From positions 143,501 through 207,500 of the forward strand of contig NZ_JAQNDK010000006.1 in NCBI RefSeq assembly GCF_028368935.1: DNA of 64,000 nt, written 5' to 3'. Source of the DNA: Sorangium aterium. GTDB lineage: Bacteria > Myxococcota_A > Polyangia > Polyangiales > Polyangiaceae. Each line of letters starts with the position of its first letter. The first letter of the stretch is position 1. Made by a program: the position numbers and the translations under genes. Under the pieces are notes generated by a model. That model saw nothing but the letters and a program-made list of their open reading frames with translations, was not told the DNA's origin and did no database searches. Shown here in pieces: positions 47,619 to 60,533 of the stretch.

Positions 47619-47925
47619 TACGCGCGCATCGCCGGGTACACCACCCGAGCGGCGGCGGCGCGCGGCAGCGACGCCGGCCGCGGGAGGCGCCCGGCACGCG
47701 CGGCGGCGGCCCGGCCGGCGCTCCAGGGGTGAAGCGGGGCGCCCGAAAGGCGCCCGGGAGCGGTGCTCAGCCGCGTCCGGTACATGAGAAACAGAGCGGC
47801 GGTCACCCGCACAGGAGACGGGCCCAGATCGGTGTTTTCGGCGCGGAAGCGCACGAAAGGGAGCTGAGCACCGAAAACGTCGAGGTGGGCCCGTATCCGA
47901 AGCGGGGGCCCGCCGCTCTAGAGGC
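47619..47925. other. GC-rich intergenic region with hairpins, 3' of the GH3 gene
   Basis: These 307 bp hold no gene. There is a small GGGCGCC/GGCGCCC hairpin around 47738-47760 and an inverted GTTTTCGGYG pair (47830-47880) enclosed by GGGCCC/GGGCCC blocks. This could terminate the leftward GH3 transcript. Confidence 0.45.
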
Positions 47926-51006
<3,081 letters not shown>

Positions 51007-51200
51007 ACCAGCGCCGGAGCATGGTCCCGGCGCAGTGGGGCGTCAAATTTATAGTCCCGCAGTCTGCTTCTATCAGGACCTCTGTCGGCCATCGCTCACG
51101 CCACACCTACACGCAGACCACGATTCATCGCTTCTCGGCGGACCAGGCTTTCGGTATCCTCGATCCTCCTCCAGCCACCAAGGCAGCAAGGAAGAACGCC

Positions 51201-51322
51201 ATGTCGCAACATTGGACGATCGCGGGCGCGCTGCTCGCCTTTGCGCTGCTCGACGCCGCCTGCGCCGACCCCGAGCAGGACGCTTCCTCCGGCGCGGCGA
51301 GCGGCGGTTCCACCTCGGTGAG
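51201..51322 (+). pseudogene. Lipoprotein gene truncated after its signal peptide by remnant D
   Basis: ATG 51201, with AAGGAAG upstream, starts a clean lipoprotein signal peptide (IAGALLAFALLDAACAD) and a Ser/Gly-rich spacer. At 51323 it passes in frame into the IS91-like LHVVFLDG segment. The original mature domain has been lost. It is divergent from the GH3 gene, so it may once have been a secreted partner. Confidence 0.65.
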
Positions 51323-52069
51323 CCTGCACGTGGTCTTCCTCGACGGGGCTTATCACGAAGACGGCACCGAGCTCGTGTGGAACGAACTCGGTCACCTGCG
51401 AACGGGCGAGGTCGGTCAAGTCCTAGAGCACGCCGTCGGGCGGATGCTCCGTTACCTCCGGCGGCACGGGCATCTCGAGATCGAGCACGACGTCGAGGAG
51501 GACGACGAGCCCGAGGCCGCGCTCTGTGCCTCCGCCGTCTCGGGACGAGAGCCGCGCCACACGTCGTCGCCCCGCAATGGCTCCGCGGGCTCTCGCCGTC
51601 TTCTCCGAGCGCGCTCGCGTACGACAAGCCGCTGTGCGCTGCGCTCGACGGCTTCACCTTGCACGCAGCGACGCGCGCCGGTGCGCACCATGCCGCGGCG
51701 AGGGAGGCGCTGCTGCGTTACGTGCTGCGACCCCCGATCGCAAAGGAGCGCGTCGAGCCGCAGCAGGACGGTCTGGTGCGGCTCTCGCTCAAGCGCGTCT
51801 TCGCTGACGGGACTGTCGCGGTGGACATGGATCCACTCTCGCTCCTGTGCCGCCTCGCAGCCAGCGTCCCGCCGCCGCGCTTTCACACCGTCAAGTACGC
51901 GGGCGTGCTCGCCTCGGCAAGTCCATGGCGCAATCGCATCGGACCGCGCCCTGCTAAGCCACAAGAGCCTACGAAGGCGGACGAAGGCGCCGCTCCGAAA
52001 CGCAAGCGTGGCGGCTATCGAGCGGTCGATAAACCGCGCCGAGCTCCTGCGCCGCACATTTGCGATCGA
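51323..52069 (+). mobile_element. IS91-like transposase remnant D (truncated at both ends)
   Basis: Homology to remnants A and C runs from CTGCACGTGGTCTTCC (51323) to TTTGCGATCGA (52069) and stops before the CPxC segment; the shared right end is absent. The same first -1 shift and second shift as in C are present. The following 177 bp to the recombinase gene hold nothing recognisable. Confidence 0.8.
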
Positions 52070-52246
52070 GATCTACTGGCCATGGTGCACCCCAAGTGAC
52101 GGGCCTGTTAACTCCTGCTGTTGAGCCCGGCCGCATCCATCGCGACGGGCCAGCAGCAACGGTGGCACTTTAGCACCGCCTGACGTCAGAACGGCGCGCT
52201 CCTCGTGCAAGAGCACGCCGTCCCGCCGTCGCCGCGGCTCGCTGGG

Positions 52247-53562
52247 TCAGGCAGCCTGCGGCCGCCGCGGCCAGCGCTTGCGCGATGGCCTGCGCCGCGC
52301 TGCCAGCCGCTCGAGTTCCTCGTCGTCGGCCCAGATGATCCATGCCCCTACCGGACGAGGAATCGGCACCCAGCGTGCCCGAATCCAGCCGCGCTTGCGC
52401 CAGCAGTGCAGGGTCACGCGCGGCATGTGAAGCCGAGCGGCGAGCGCTTGCATCGTCCACTCGTTCGTCTTCAGCTTGACCCTCTCCATGATCGATCGCT
52501 GGGGAGGCGTCGTGCCGTGCGACGGGAGCAGGCCCCTGACCATGCTCCTGCTGAAGGTCTCGCACTGCTTCGCGGGGCGCCACCCCTCCGCGTTGAGCGA
52601 GTCGGCGATCTGCTGTAGCGACTCCCCATCGCGCTGCAACTGCGCTGCACGTCGCGTCAGGTCGTCATGATAGCTCAGCTGCGACAACTTGGCGACGGGT
52701 CGCGTCAGCGTCGTTGTGGTCTCATGGCCACCCGCCCAGCGCAAGGTCAGCTCGACTCGCTCACTCTCGCCTTCGACGGTCACACGCGCCTCGTCCAGGA
52801 GCTGGCGGACCACGTCCTTGCGTTGCTCGTTGGTCGTCGTGGGGCTGTTCCAGAGCTTCGGCAGCTCCGTCGCCAGTGCGCGGATCGCCGAGCGCTCCGC
52901 GTCGGTCAGCGTGACGGGGCGCGTCGCGCAGACGCGATGGTACTGTTCCCTCAGCTTCTGCTCGGCGCCGAGTCGCTCCTCGAGCGCTCGTTCGAGCGTG
53001 CGCGCGACGAGGCGGTTCTCGGGCTCGACTGCGTCGTACTGGCGGCGCGCGCGTTCGACGTCGTAGTGAGCGCGCTCTAGCCGCTGCTGCCACAGCTTCT
53101 CTTCGCGGGCGCGCTCCTGCTCCAGATCCGACGCCACCGCCAAGCTCAGCTCCAGCGCCGAGGGCGCGAGGGCGCGGAGCACCAGCGCCTCGACGACCTC
53201 ATCGACTGGACGCGCTGCGAGCGACTGGCACAGGGGCGTTGCAAAGTGCCTTGCGTCATACACGCAGGCGTACCGCGCGTAGCCGCCATTGTAGGACACC
53301 TGCATGCGGTGACCACAGCGACCGCAGAGCACGAGACCAGCCAGAAGCGTCGCCCCCTCGCGCGGGACGCCGCGCGTGGCGTTGTCGTTGAGCTCCAGCT
53401 GGCGCTGGTTCTGCTCGTATTGCTCCCACGAGATATAGGCCGGGATCTTGTCGCGCAGACATACGGCCCACGCCTGTGCGTCCCTGCGCCGGGTTGCGGG
53501 GTGACCCGGCAGCTTGGCGCGCGGCTCCTTCGAGCGCCGCCCATAGACGTAGGCACCCGCAT
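52247..53562 (-). pseudogene. Large serine recombinase, C-terminal part (separated by transposon insertion)
   Basis: Reading leftward from 53562, AGAYVYGRRSKEP continues the recombinase domain. It is followed by the zinc ribbon (LCGRCGHRMQ ... CVYDARHFATPLC), a long coiled coil (residues AREEKLWQQRLERAHYDV and onward) and a C-terminal MerR-like HTH (TMQALAARLHMPRVTLHCWRKRGWIRARWVP). This is the DNA-binding and coiled-coil half of a large serine recombinase. The catalytic resolvase domain is absent here. The missing join to LQQVFINPAYAG lies at 57272-57490 across the inserted transposon; removing one copy of the 7-bp duplication restores the frame NPAYAGAYVYGR. Confidence 0.88.
53556..53562. 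repeat. Target-site duplication, left copy (CCCGCAT)
   Basis: CCCGCAT immediately precedes the left transposon end TGTTAC and is repeated at 57272-57278 immediately after the right end. Confidence 0.85.
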
Positions 53563-53984
53563 TGTTACTGAGCACCGTCGTTGATGCCGATGATGCGCTT
53601 GTCGAGCCAGCTCTTTGATGGCGGGGCGGCCGGCTCACCGCAGCGCACCATCGCCGAGGCGGATCATGGTCGATGGCGACGTTGTCCGGGGGCAGCAAGC
53701 TGCCAGGACCTTCTCCGGCGATGCATTGCGCCGCGTTCGATCAAATTCTCAGCGTAGCTCCTCCTGAGCACGATCGCGTCGGTCGAATGCGGGTGCACAG
53801 GAAAAGAGGGAGCGCGCATTCCCTTCGTCTCCCGAAAATTACCAGCACGACTCCTCGCCCGTCCGCGTCACGAACGGGGTAGGTCAGCGACAGGAGCGGA
53901 GCATCGGCGCGGCGCGGGCCACAAAATAGGCGACGGGAGGAGCTCGTTTGGCCGCGTGCCCCCTCCCGTCGTGCTCCGAATCGC

Positions 53985-54593
53985 TTGAAAGAGCGGAGCC
54001 CTCAACAGATCGTCCATCTGGACCTCGATGTCAAAGGCTGGCTCGCTTCACCGCCCACCGTAGATCGCGCGCGGCCAGCCCGCTGCCCGCGTTGCGGTGC
54101 CGCGGCTTGCCCGCTGGGGGGCGGGTTGGGGCTGTGGGGTCACGGCTCGCGGTCCCGGCAGGTACGCGGGCCGCTGGCTGCCGGCGAGCGCGGCGGGCTC
54201 GTCACGATCGAGGTGCGCCGTTATCGATGCCGCCGCTGCGGCGCGACGATCACGGTCGTACCGCGGGGCGTCGCACCGCGACGGCACTTCGCCGCGACGG
54301 CGATCGGTCTGGCCCTGCTGCTCGTCGGCATCGCCAGTGCAGCGCTCATCGAGGTGCGGCGGCGTGTCAGCCCCTGGTCTGCCAGCTTCGATGCCGACAG
54401 CTGGGCGACCGTGCGGCGCTGGTTACGCGCCATCGACCAGGGGCGCCTCTTTCCGTCAGTCCGCCCCAGTCCCCTTGCTGCTTCGCTGCGGCAGCGGGCC
54501 GAGCGGGCCGCGATGACGCTCGTCGCGATGGCGCCTTTTGCGGCCGAGGTCCTCGAGGCCGCCGTCATGGCCGGCGCCGCGCGAGCTGCGTGA
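53985..54593 (+). CDS. Zinc-ribbon transposon-associated protein (DUF6431-like)
   Basis: This 202-residue protein has IVHLDLDVKGWLASPPTVDRA at the start, then two CxxC pairs, RCPRCGAAACP and RYRCRRCGATITVVPRG, forming a zinc ribbon. The second half is helical and hydrophobic (IGLALLLVGIASAALIEVRRR, SWATVRRWLRAID). This protein type regularly precedes rve-type transposase and AAA ATPase genes in myxobacterial elements, where I know it as a DUF6431-type protein. It may recognise the transposon ends. Start is uncertain: TTG 53985 has no good ribosome site, and no better in-frame start exists upstream of the conserved region. Confidence 0.75.
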   Translation: MKERSPQQIVHLDLDVKGWLASPPTVDRARPARCPRCGAAACPLGGGLGLWGHGSRSRQVRGPLAAGERGGLVTIEVRRYRCRRCGATITVVPRGVAPRRHFAATAIGLALLLVGIASAALIEVRRRVSPWSASFDADSWATVRRWLRAIDQGRLFPSVRPSPLAASLRQRAERAAMTLVAMAPFAAEVLEAAVMAGAARAA

Positions 54594-54719
54594 TGGCGAG
54601 CGGCCCGCTTCTCGGGCTCATGTCGGGCTCCACCCGGCTGGATCCTCGGTCGGCGGAGCGCCTTGCGCTTGGATGGCTGTGCGGCCGGTGCGGTGTCACC
54701 GGTCCGGAAAGGACACGAC

Positions 54720-56069
54720 GTGCAAGACCCCCTCAAGCCGAAGGACCACGCGGAAGCGGTAGCGCTCTATCGCAGTGAGATCATCGGCTCGCTCATGCAC
54801 CGCGAGCTCGACCGGGGAGAGCTCGCCGAAGCGCTCGCCGACCTGAGCAAACAGCGGTTTCGCCCACCGCGCGCCCATTCTCCGCGCACTTACTCGGTCC
54901 CCACGCTCGAGCGTTGGTACTACGCGTACAAGACCGAAGGTCTCGAAGGCTTGCGTCCCAAGCCCCGCAAGGACAAGGGACGGGCGCGCGAGCTCACCCC
55001 CGAGCAACGGCAGATGCTGCTCGACATTCGAGAAGAGCACCCGAGCGCCTCGGTCTCGCTCATCCTCGACACGCTGATCGCGGCGGGCCGGATCGACAAG
55101 GAGGCCATCTCCGCCACCACGGTGCGACGCCTGTACGCCGAACACCGCCTTGATCGCGTCGCGCTGCGCGATCGCACGGGCGGCAAGGTGCGGTTGCGCT
55201 GGCAGGCCGAGCACCCCGGCGCTCTGTGGCACGGCGACGTGTGTCATGTGTCACCGATCCTCGTTGGCGGCAGCGTGGCGCCGGTGCGGATCCACGCGCT
55301 GCTCGACGACGCCTCCCGGTACATCCTCGCGATCGAGGCGATGAGCGCCGAGCGGGAGGTCGACATGCTGGCGCTCTTCATCCGAGCACTGCGCAAACAT
55401 GGCGCTCCCGACGCCCTCTACCTGGATAACGGCTCGACCTACCGCGGGCACACCTTGCACCTGGCGTGTGAGCGACTCGGCACTACCCTGATCCACGCCC
55501 GTCCGTACGACGCCCCCGCGCGCGGCAAGATGGAGCGCTTCTGGAGGACGTTGCGAGAGAGGTGCGTGGACTTCACCGGAGCGCTCGGCTCGCTGCACGA
55601 CCTCAACGTCCGGCTCTACGCCTGGGTCGACGAGCACTACCACCGCACACCGCACGCGGCGCTCTTCGGCAAATCCCCCGCGCAGGTGTACGAGGGGTAT
55701 CCCCACGTCACCGACAACCTCGACGAGCGGAAGCTCCGCGACGCGCTCACGACCCAGGCCCGTCGGCGCGTCCGACGCGACAGCACGCTCTCGATGGATG
55801 GAGAGGATTGGGAGACCGATCTCGGCTTCCTCGCCGGCCACCTCGTCACGGTGTCGCGGTGCCTCGTCACGCCGAACGAGCCGCCCTGGATCGAACACGA
55901 GGGCAAACGCTTCGCCCTGCACCGGGTCGATCCGGTGAAGAACGCCCGTCGCCCGCGGCCGGCCTGCAACCTTGATGTCGCGCACGAGGCGCGGGTGCCC
56001 TTCGACCCGCCGAAAACGCTTCTGGACAAGGCTCTCGGACGAACGCCCCGCGATGGCGAGGAGGAATGA
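54720..56069 (+). CDS. DDE integrase/transposase (rve family)
   Basis: This 449-residue protein starts at GTG 54720 after GGAAAGGA. An N-terminal HTH region (SVPTLERWYYAYKTEGLEGLRPKPRKDKG) is followed by the retroviral-integrase-type core. The DDE residues are LWHGDVCHV (first Asp), LYLDNGSTYRG (second Asp) and PARGKMERFWRTL (Glu). The C-terminal beta-barrel is Mu-type (ARRRVRRDSTLSMDGEDWE). It would cut and join the TGTTAC ends. Its stop overlaps the ATPase start (ATGA). All catalytic residues are present, so the element may be functional. Confidence 0.92.
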   Translation: MQDPLKPKDHAEAVALYRSEIIGSLMHRELDRGELAEALADLSKQRFRPPRAHSPRTYSVPTLERWYYAYKTEGLEGLRPKPRKDKGRARELTPEQRQMLLDIREEHPSASVSLILDTLIAAGRIDKEAISATTVRRLYAEHRLDRVALRDRTGGKVRLRWQAEHPGALWHGDVCHVSPILVGGSVAPVRIHALLDDASRYILAIEAMSAEREVDMLALFIRALRKHGAPDALYLDNGSTYRGHTLHLACERLGTTLIHARPYDAPARGKMERFWRTLRERCVDFTGALGSLHDLNVRLYAWVDEHYHRTPHAALFGKSPAQVYEGYPHVTDNLDERKLRDALTTQARRRVRRDSTLSMDGEDWETDLGFLAGHLVTVSRCLVTPNEPPWIEHEGKRFALHRVDPVKNARRPRPACNLDVAHEARVPFDPPKTLLDKALGRTPRDGEEE

Positions 56070-56881
56070 CCATGGACTTTTGTAGCTACTTCAGCTTCAC
56101 CGCAGAGCCATTTTCAAAGGAGGTCGAAGACGGCGAGCTCTGGCTCCCTCCGTCCAAGCAGGCGATACTCGAGATGCTCATCGAAGCGGTGCACGCCAGA
56201 AAGAGCGTGCTCCTCGCTGGTGACCCAGGCGTTGGCAAGACGTGTCTCCTCCGCGCGCTCCGTCATGCCCTTTCGCCGCAGACGTTTCGCTTGACCTACT
56301 GCGCCAACGTGACGCTTGGACGCCGGGACTTCTATCGCCAGCTCTGTCTGGCGCTCGGTCTCGCGCGCTGCAGCACCGCTGGAGACGTCTTCTACGCGGT
56401 CAGCACGCACGTCGAGGAACTCGCGAAGGAACGAGTATTTCCGGTCTTCGTCCTCGATGAGGCCCATCTACTTCATCAGGATACACTCGATCATCTTCAC
56501 ATACTCCTTAATTACGCCTGGGATAGCCGCGCATTGCTTTCGCTCGTGTTGCTTGGCTTGCCCGAGCTCGGCGAGCGGCTCCGCGTGCGCCGCAATCGCT
56601 CCCTGTATTCGCGCCTCCATTACCGATTGACCATCGATCCGCTCACGCCGGACGATACGGCCGACTATCTGCGTGTACGTCTCAACCGAGTCGGCTGCGC
56701 GAAAGAGCTCTTCACCACCGACGCGATCGCGATGCTGCACGAGGCGGCCGCCGGCAGCCTGCGCGACACCGACCGACTCGCCACGGCCGCTCTTCGAGCC
56801 GCTGCGCGCAAGAAGCGCAAGCTCGTCGAGCGCGATGTCTTCAGCCGCATCCTGCAACTGGACGCAGAGGAGCCCGGATGA
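56066..56881 (+). CDS. ExeA/TniB-like AAA ATPase of the transposon
   Basis: This 271-residue protein has the N-terminal YFSFTAEPFSKE motif (an F-x-x-x-PF signature of ExeA-like transposition ATPases), Walker A AGDPGVGKT, Walker B FVLDEAHLL, sensor region LGLPELGERL, and an arginine-rich LHYRLTIDPLTPDDTADYL. By analogy with TnsC/MuB/TniB it would bind target DNA and stimulate the transposase. It is translationally coupled to the transposase upstream and to the small ORF downstream (ATGA overlaps). Confidence 0.9.
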   Translation: MTMDFCSYFSFTAEPFSKEVEDGELWLPPSKQAILEMLIEAVHARKSVLLAGDPGVGKTCLLRALRHALSPQTFRLTYCANVTLGRRDFYRQLCLALGLARCSTAGDVFYAVSTHVEELAKERVFPVFVLDEAHLLHQDTLDHLHILLNYAWDSRALLSLVLLGLPELGERLRVRRNRSLYSRLHYRLTIDPLTPDDTADYLRVRLNRVGCAKELFTTDAIAMLHEAAAGSLRDTDRLATAALRAAARKKRKLVERDVFSRILQLDAEEPG

Positions 56882-57135
56882 ACCCCGCCCCCCTGGCCGA
56901 GGGGGACACGCGGCGCGGTGACGTCGAGGGCAGCGCAGTCGCCGCCCTCGTCGTTTCCCTCGCGCTCGCCCGCGACGCGCTCACCGCGCCCTACCCGAGC
57001 GACCCGGATCCGCTTTGCCCTCGCCTCTACGCCGTCGACGTCGTGCTCCACTACCTCGATCGGCTCGACCACGCTCTCGCTCGCTACCACGCCGTCCTCG
57101 ACGGCGATGACCGCCTCCCCCTCCACACCGACTGA
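56878..57135 (+). CDS. Small transposon ORF, unknown
   Basis: This 85-residue protein has its ATG overlapping the ATPase stop. It is helical and acidic: GSAVAALVVSLALARDALTA, then RLYAVDVVLHYLDRLDHAL. There is no known domain. The coupling and position before the right transposon end suggest a transposition accessory or immunity-type factor; this is inference. Confidence 0.6.
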   Translation: MNPAPLAEGDTRRGDVEGSAVAALVVSLALARDALTAPYPSDPDPLCPRLYAVDVVLHYLDRLDHALARYHAVLDGDDRLPLHTD

Positions 57136-57271
57136 ACGCACCGGCGCTCTGCGACCACCGCAGTCACCCCGGTGCCTCGCCTCGCTGCAATCGCGGTGAG
57201 CGGAGATCCGGGTCGACGATGGCCATCACGGAGCCGGATCTTCCGGCCATCAAGCAGCCTGCTCGGTAACA

Positions 57272-57278
57272 CCCGCAT
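57272..57278. repeat. Target-site duplication, right copy (CCCGCAT)
   Basis: This is identical to 53556-53562 and directly abuts the right end GGTAACA of the transposon. Confidence 0.85.
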
Positions 57279-57490
57279 AAGCCGGGTTGATGAACACCTG
57301 CTGCAACGTGCTGCGGCTAGGACGAGACCAGCGGAGCTCTCCTTTGTCCGGACCCGACATGATCCGGACTGGCAGCTTCAGGTCGTGCTCGAGCAGGTAG
57401 CAGAGCACGCCTTGGATGGTGCCGCGGCGCTGGAATTGCTCGAAGAGCAGCTCGATGACGTGGCGTGCCTGCTCGTGTCGGTGATCATCG
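57272..57490 (-). pseudogene. Large serine recombinase, middle fragment (recombinase domain)
   Basis: On the minus strand EQARHVIELLFEQFQRRGTI, then LPVRIMSGPDKGELRWSRPS and TLQQVFINPAYAG match the recombinase domain just upstream of AGAYVYGRR in the piece at 52247-53562. Homology fades upstream of about 57490, where IS21-type sequence begins. The catalytic N-terminal domain is not visible anywhere in the window, so the gene was broken at least twice. Confidence 0.82.
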
Positions 57491-57620
57491 CGTCCCGCGT
57501 CTGATCGGTGAAGACCGCGGCCCCATGATCGGCAGCGTTCACCGTTCACCGCCGGCACCTACGCCGATCTGGGCCACGCTCGCCTCCGCGGCGTAGACGT
57601 TACGCCCGCCGAAAAGTCGA

Positions 57621-57650
57621 AGGCCCGAGGGCTGCCACCCTCGGGCCTTC
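57621..57650. terminator. Strong hairpin terminator
   Basis: Perfect 12-bp arms AAGGCCCGAGGG (57621-57632) and CCCTCGGGCCTT (57639-57650) have a 6-base loop and A/T-rich tails on both sides. It lies upstream of the IS21 accessory gene and may insulate the element from outside transcription. Confidence 0.8.
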
Positions 57651-57729
57651 TGGAGCTCCGCGTTGCCGGAGTCCCTCACCTTCATCACAAGCCGGGCTCC
57701 AGGTCCAGAAAGCGGCGGCATGGAGCCCG

Positions 57730-58188
57730 TTGCCTTCGTCCGCCTACCGCCTCGCCCACTGCGCCCGCTGCCGCGTCCAGCTTCGCCTCTGCCGTCGCTG
57801 CGATCGCGGCCAGCGCCTCTGCCCCGACTGCCGCCCGCTCCGGCGTCGTGAGTCGCTCCGCCGCGCCGGCGCCGCCTACCAGACCCGGCCTCGCGCTCGC
57901 CGCCTCCATGCCGCTCGCTAGGCCCGGTATCGGGACCGGCAGCGGGACAAGTTCTCCGCGCAGAAAGTGACGCATCACGGGGTGACACAAGCCGCGGCCG
58001 CGTCGATGTCCCAGCTCGCGCCGGAGATCACCCCCGGCCGAAAGGACAACGATGACGATTGGATCCGAGATGTCGGCCGCTGCTCGCTCTGCGGAGCGCG
58101 ACTTCCGCCCTGGGCCATGCGCGAGCGGCGCGCTCGGTCAGCTGTTCACCGACGCGCTCCCCGCGTCCCACAAGGGCCTCCGCGGTGA
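57730..58188 (+). pseudogene. IS21-associated zinc-finger accessory gene with internal TAG
   Basis: The frame from ATG 57730 gives LAHCARCRVQLRLCRRCDRG and QRLCPDCRPLRRRESLRRAG, a Cys-rich small protein that commonly precedes istA in related IS21 elements. A TAG at 57919-57921 (probably from CAG) stops it at 63 residues. The same frame then continues as ARYRDRQRDKFSAQKVTHHG up to 58188 with another CxxC (CSLCGARLPP). One base change would restore a 152-residue product ending 12 bp before istA. Confidence 0.65.
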
Positions 58189-58200
58189 CGGGAGGCGGCG

Positions 58201-59688
58201 GTGATCGCGAAAGAGAAGGAGGCCGAGGTTCTGCGCCTCTACCACGGCGAGAAGTGGCCCGTGGGCACCATTGCCGCCCAGCTCGGGCTGCACCACACCA
58301 CCGTTCAGCGCGTGCTCGGGCAAGCGGGCGTCGACCCGAAGGTCGTCGCGCCGCGCCCGTCGATGGTCGACTCGTTCGTGCCCTTCATCGTCGAGCAGCT
58401 CGGCAAGTATCCCTCGCTGCGCTCGAGTCGCCTCTTCGGCATGCTCAAGGAGCGCGGCTATCCGGGCGGTCCCGATCATCTGCGCCGGGTGATCGGCCGC
58501 CTCCGCCCCAAGAAGCCGGCGGAGGCATTCCAGCGGCTGCGCACGCTGCCCGGCGAGCAAGCGCAGGTCGACTGGGCGCACTTCGGCAAGCTGGCTGTCG
58601 GCCGGGCGCTGCGCCCTCTCTGGGCCTTCATCATGGTGCTCAGTTACTCGCGGCGGCTCTTCCTGCGCTTCTTCCCGGGCGCGGCGATGCCCTTCTTCGT
58701 GCGCGGGCACGTCGAGGCGTTCGCCGACTTCGATGGCGTCCCGCGCGTGCTGCTCTACGACAACCTCAAGAGCGCTGTCGTGGAGCGCCACGGCGATGCG
58801 ATCCGGTTCCACCCCACACTGCTGGCTCTGTCGGCGCATTACCGCTTCGAGCCGCGCCCCGTCGCCGTCGCCCGCGGCAACGAGAAGGGCCGCGTCGAGC
58901 GCGCCATCCGCTACGTCCGCGAGGCATTCTTCGAGGCTCGGACCTACGCCGACCTCGGCGACCTCAACCGACAAGCGACCGAATGGACCAGCTCCGCGGC
59001 GCTCGATCGCTCCTGGGTCGAGGACCGCGCCCGCACCGTGCGCCAGGCCTTTGACGACGAGCGCAGCGTGCTGCTCGGGCACCCTGACACGCCGTTTCCA
59101 GCCCACGAGCGCGTCGAGGTCGAGGTCGGAAAGACCCCCTACGCGCGCTTCGATCTCAACGACTACTCTGTTCCCCACGACCGGACCAGCCGCACGCTCG
59201 TTGTCCTCGCCGACCTCGAACAGGTGCGCATCGCCGATGGCAACGAGATCATCGCGACCCACGTCCGCTCGTGGGACCGCGGCCAGCAGATCGAGCAGCC
59301 CGAGCACCTCCAGCGCCTCGCCGACGAGAAGCGCCGCGCCCGCGAGCACCGCGGCCTCGATCGCCTCGCCCGCGCCGCCCGCAGCAGCCAGGCATTCCTC
59401 CGCATCGTCGCCGAGCGCGGCGGCAACGTCGGCAGCGCGATCGCCCGGCTCCTGCAACTGCTCGACGCCGTCGGCGCCGCCGACCTCGAAGAGGCCCTCG
59501 TCGAGGTGCTTGAGCGCGACACCCTCCACGTCGGTGCCGTCCGTCAGGTGCTCGACCGCCACCGCTCCGAGCGCTGCTTGCCGCCTCCGGTCTCGATCCC
59601 CGTCACGCGCGGCCAGCACGCCAACCTCGTCGTCACGCCGCATTCGCTCGCCACCTACGACGCGCTGAAGAAGGACTCAACGCCATGA
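58201..59688 (+). CDS. istA: IS21 transposase IstA
   Basis: This 495-residue protein starts at a GTG. The N-terminal HTH reads [21 protein letters not shown]. The DDE core is [10 protein letters not shown] (Asp), [12 protein letters not shown] (Asp) and [20 protein letters not shown] (Glu), followed by the C-terminal DFNDYSVP-type beta segment ([11 protein letters not shown]). It catalyses IS21 transposition with IstB. Its stop overlaps the istB ATG (59685). There are no lesions, so it is potentially active. Confidence 0.95.
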   Translation: MIAKEKEAEVLRLYHGEKWPVGTIAAQLGLHHTTVQRVLGQAGVDPKVVAPRPSMVDSFVPFIVEQLGKYPSLRSSRLFGMLKERGYPGGPDHLRRVIGRLRPKKPAEAFQRLRTLPGEQAQVDWAHFGKLAVGRALRPLWAFIMVLSYSRRLFLRFFPGAAMPFFVRGHVEAFADFDGVPRVLLYDNLKSAVVERHGDAIRFHPTLLALSAHYRFEPRPVAVARGNEKGRVERAIRYVREAFFEARTYADLGDLNRQATEWTSSAALDRSWVEDRARTVRQAFDDERSVLLGHPDTPFPAHERVEVEVGKTPYARFDLNDYSVPHDRTSRTLVVLADLEQVRIADGNEIIATHVRSWDRGQQIEQPEHLQRLADEKRRAREHRGLDRLARAARSSQAFLRIVAERGGNVGSAIARLLQLLDAVGAADLEEALVEVLERDTLHVGAVRQVLDRHRSERCLPPPVSIPVTRGQHANLVVTPHSLATYDALKKDSTP

Positions 59689-60446
59689 CCGACCTGACGC
59701 CCACCGAGACGAAGGCCCGCCTGAAGGGCCTCGGCCTGTTTGGCCTGCTCGCCTGCTGGGAGGAGCTCGCCGACAAGCCCTGGCTTCGCGAGGTGCTCGC
59801 CATCGAGGAGCGCGAGCGCCACAAGCGCAGCCTCGAACGCCGCCTCAAAAACTCCCGCGTAGCCGCCTTCAAGCCCATGGCCGATTTCGACTGGTCCTGG
59901 CCCAAGAAAATCGACCGTGAGGCCGTCGACGACCTCTTCGCTCCCGGCTTCATCGCCACCGGCCACAACGCCGTGCTCGTCGGCCCCAACGGCGTCGGCA
60001 AGACCATGATCCTCAAGAACGTCGCCCACCAGGCCGTCGTCCGCGGCCACACGGTCCGCTTCTCGACCGCGAGCGACATGCTCGCCGACCTCGCCGCGCA
60101 GGAGTCCTCGGCCGCGCTAGCGCGCCGGCTGCACCGCTACACGGTTCCCACCCTTCTTTGCATCGACGAAGTCGGCTATCTCTCCTACGATGGCCGCTAC
60201 GCCGACCTGCTGTTCGAGGTCGTCACTCGTCGCTACGACGCGCAGAAGCCGATCCTGCTCAGCACGAACAAGGCATTCTCCGACTGGGGCCAGGTCTTCC
60301 CGCACGCCGCCTGCGTCGTCACGCTCGTCGACCGGCTCGTGCACCGCGCCGAGGTGATCGAGATCGAGGCCGAGAGCTACCGGCTCAAGGAAGCCAAGGA
60401 GCTGAGCGCCTCCCGCATCAAGCAGCGCCGCGCCAAGAAGCACTGA
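59685..60446 (+). CDS. istB: IS21 transposition helper ATPase IstB
   Basis: This 253-residue AAA+ protein has the N-terminal helical DNA-binding region [20 protein letters not shown], Walker [10 protein letters not shown], Walker [15 protein letters not shown], sensor [15 protein letters not shown] and arginine finger region [20 protein letters not shown]. It remodels target DNA and recruits IstA. It is intact and coupled to istA. Confidence 0.95.
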   Translation: MTDLTPTETKARLKGLGLFGLLACWEELADKPWLREVLAIEERERHKRSLERRLKNSRVAAFKPMADFDWSWPKKIDREAVDDLFAPGFIATGHNAVLVGPNGVGKTMILKNVAHQAVVRGHTVRFSTASDMLADLAAQESSAALARRLHRYTVPTLLCIDEVGYLSYDGRYADLLFEVVTRRYDAQKPILLSTNKAFSDWGQVFPHAACVVTLVDRLVHRAEVIEIEAESYRLKEAKELSASRIKQRRAKKH

Positions 60447-60455
60447 GCTACCTCT

Positions 60456-60533
60456 TCACCGGTGAACTTCACCGGCGTCGGATGCGGGTTTCACCGGCAC
60501 CGGGCGCGGATTTCACCGGTGAACTTCACCGAA
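60456..60533. repeat. IS21 right-end binding-site repeats
   Basis: TTCACCGGTGAACTTCACCG occurs near 60456-60475 and again near 60513-60532, with two further TTTCACCGG units between. TTCACCGGTGAA is palindromic. Multiple direct repeats at the ends are the usual IstA-binding arrangement in IS21 elements. Confidence 0.7.

Larger units (their letters stand above)
53563..57271 (+). mobile_element. 3.7-kb DDE-transposase/ATPase transposon (Tn7/Mu-like), inserted in a recombinase gene
   Basis: Ends: TGTTACTGAGCA (53563-53574) and, inverted, TGTTACCGAGCA (57260-57271), 11 of 12 matching and of the 5'-TG...CA-3' type. It is flanked by a 7-bp duplication (CCCGCAT). Contents on the plus strand are a zinc-ribbon protein, an rve-family DDE transposase, an ExeA-like AAA ATPase and a small ORF, the last three translationally coupled. 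The first 420 bp are non-coding and probably hold transposase-binding sites; a TTGATGGC motif recurs near both ends. Confidence 0.88.
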
